Of a DNA stretch of 13,160 nt, positions 13,109-13,160 are shown piece by piece. The stretch is taken from assembly GCA_958448165.1 (NCBI GenBank), contig CAUDCW010000029.1, positions 1-13,160 of the forward strand, written 5' to 3'. The notes under the pieces were generated by a model. It did not search any database, had not been told where the DNA came from, and saw nothing but the letters and a program-made list of their open reading frames with translations. Both the position numbers and the translations under genes were made by a program. The first letter of the stretch is position 1. Each line of letters begins with the position of its first letter. This DNA comes from an uncultured Oscillospiraceae bacterium. Its GTDB lineage: Bacteria; Bacillota; Clostridia; Oscillospirales; Acutalibacteraceae.

Positions 13109-13160
13109 GGGAGCATAGCTCAGCTGGGAGAGCATCTGCCTTACAAGCAGAGGGTCATAG
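13109..13160 (+). tRNA. tRNA-Val (anticodon UAC), cut by window end
   Basis: The first 52 bases of a tRNA are visible. The acceptor strand is GGGAGCA, then TA, the D arm is GCTC-AGCTGGGA-GAGC, and the anticodon arm is TCTGC-CTTACAA-GCAGA with anticodon TAC. The variable loop starts GGGTC. The T arm and acceptor 3' strand lie outside the window. It has its own promoter and may lead a tRNA cluster. Confidence 0.95.

Overview
The window looks like chromosomal DNA from a spore-forming, low-to-moderate GC Clostridia, most likely an Oscillospiraceae/Ruminococcus relative. This is an inference from four things: secreted proteins with Pro/Thr/Asp (TDPTTTDP-type) linkers, a starch-binding CBM26-like module, a SpoVM peptide gene, and the style of the promoters and ribosome sites. 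The pairing of starch-binding modules with sporulation genes would suit a Ruminococcus bromii-like organism, but the species cannot be fixed from the sequence alone.

Positions 1-5550 hold two large paralogous secreted proteins on the minus strand. The upstream one (1955-5467) has a signal peptide, three cohesin-like beta modules, a threonine/proline linker and six exact-length 104-residue InlB-type repeats. The downstream one (start at 1554, cut by the window edge) has a signal peptide, a CBM26-like starch-binding module and at least two modules of the same two cohesin-like types. Both genes share an aligned upstream region of about 165 bp: a distal 16-bp motif, a sigma-A promoter, a 5'-end GAAA-tetraloop hairpin and the ribosome site. 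They are probably co-regulated surface or scaffold proteins for polysaccharide (starch) use.

Positions 5676-5986 hold a two-gene minus-strand operon: a 47-residue Cys-rich membrane protein and spoVM, a 30-residue peptide gene with a TTG start, followed by its own terminator. Divergent from it is a SAM methyltransferase gene (6103-6729). It converges on a small lipoprotein gene (6787-7134), and each of these two genes appears to carry the other's terminator inside its own 3' coding end.

Positions 7423-8536 hold a membrane-anchored SleB-like cell-wall hydrolase with its own promoter and terminator. ligA (8629-10617) follows from its own promoter. A non-coding inverted-repeat element of about 300 bp (10618-10918), resembling a MITE, begins directly at the ligA stop codon. 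A tight operon then follows: a YerC-type TrpR-like regulator, a methyltransferase (4-base overlap) and hslO/Hsp33 (4-base gap). The window ends in a tRNA-Val(UAC) gene with its own promoter and a strongly structured leader.
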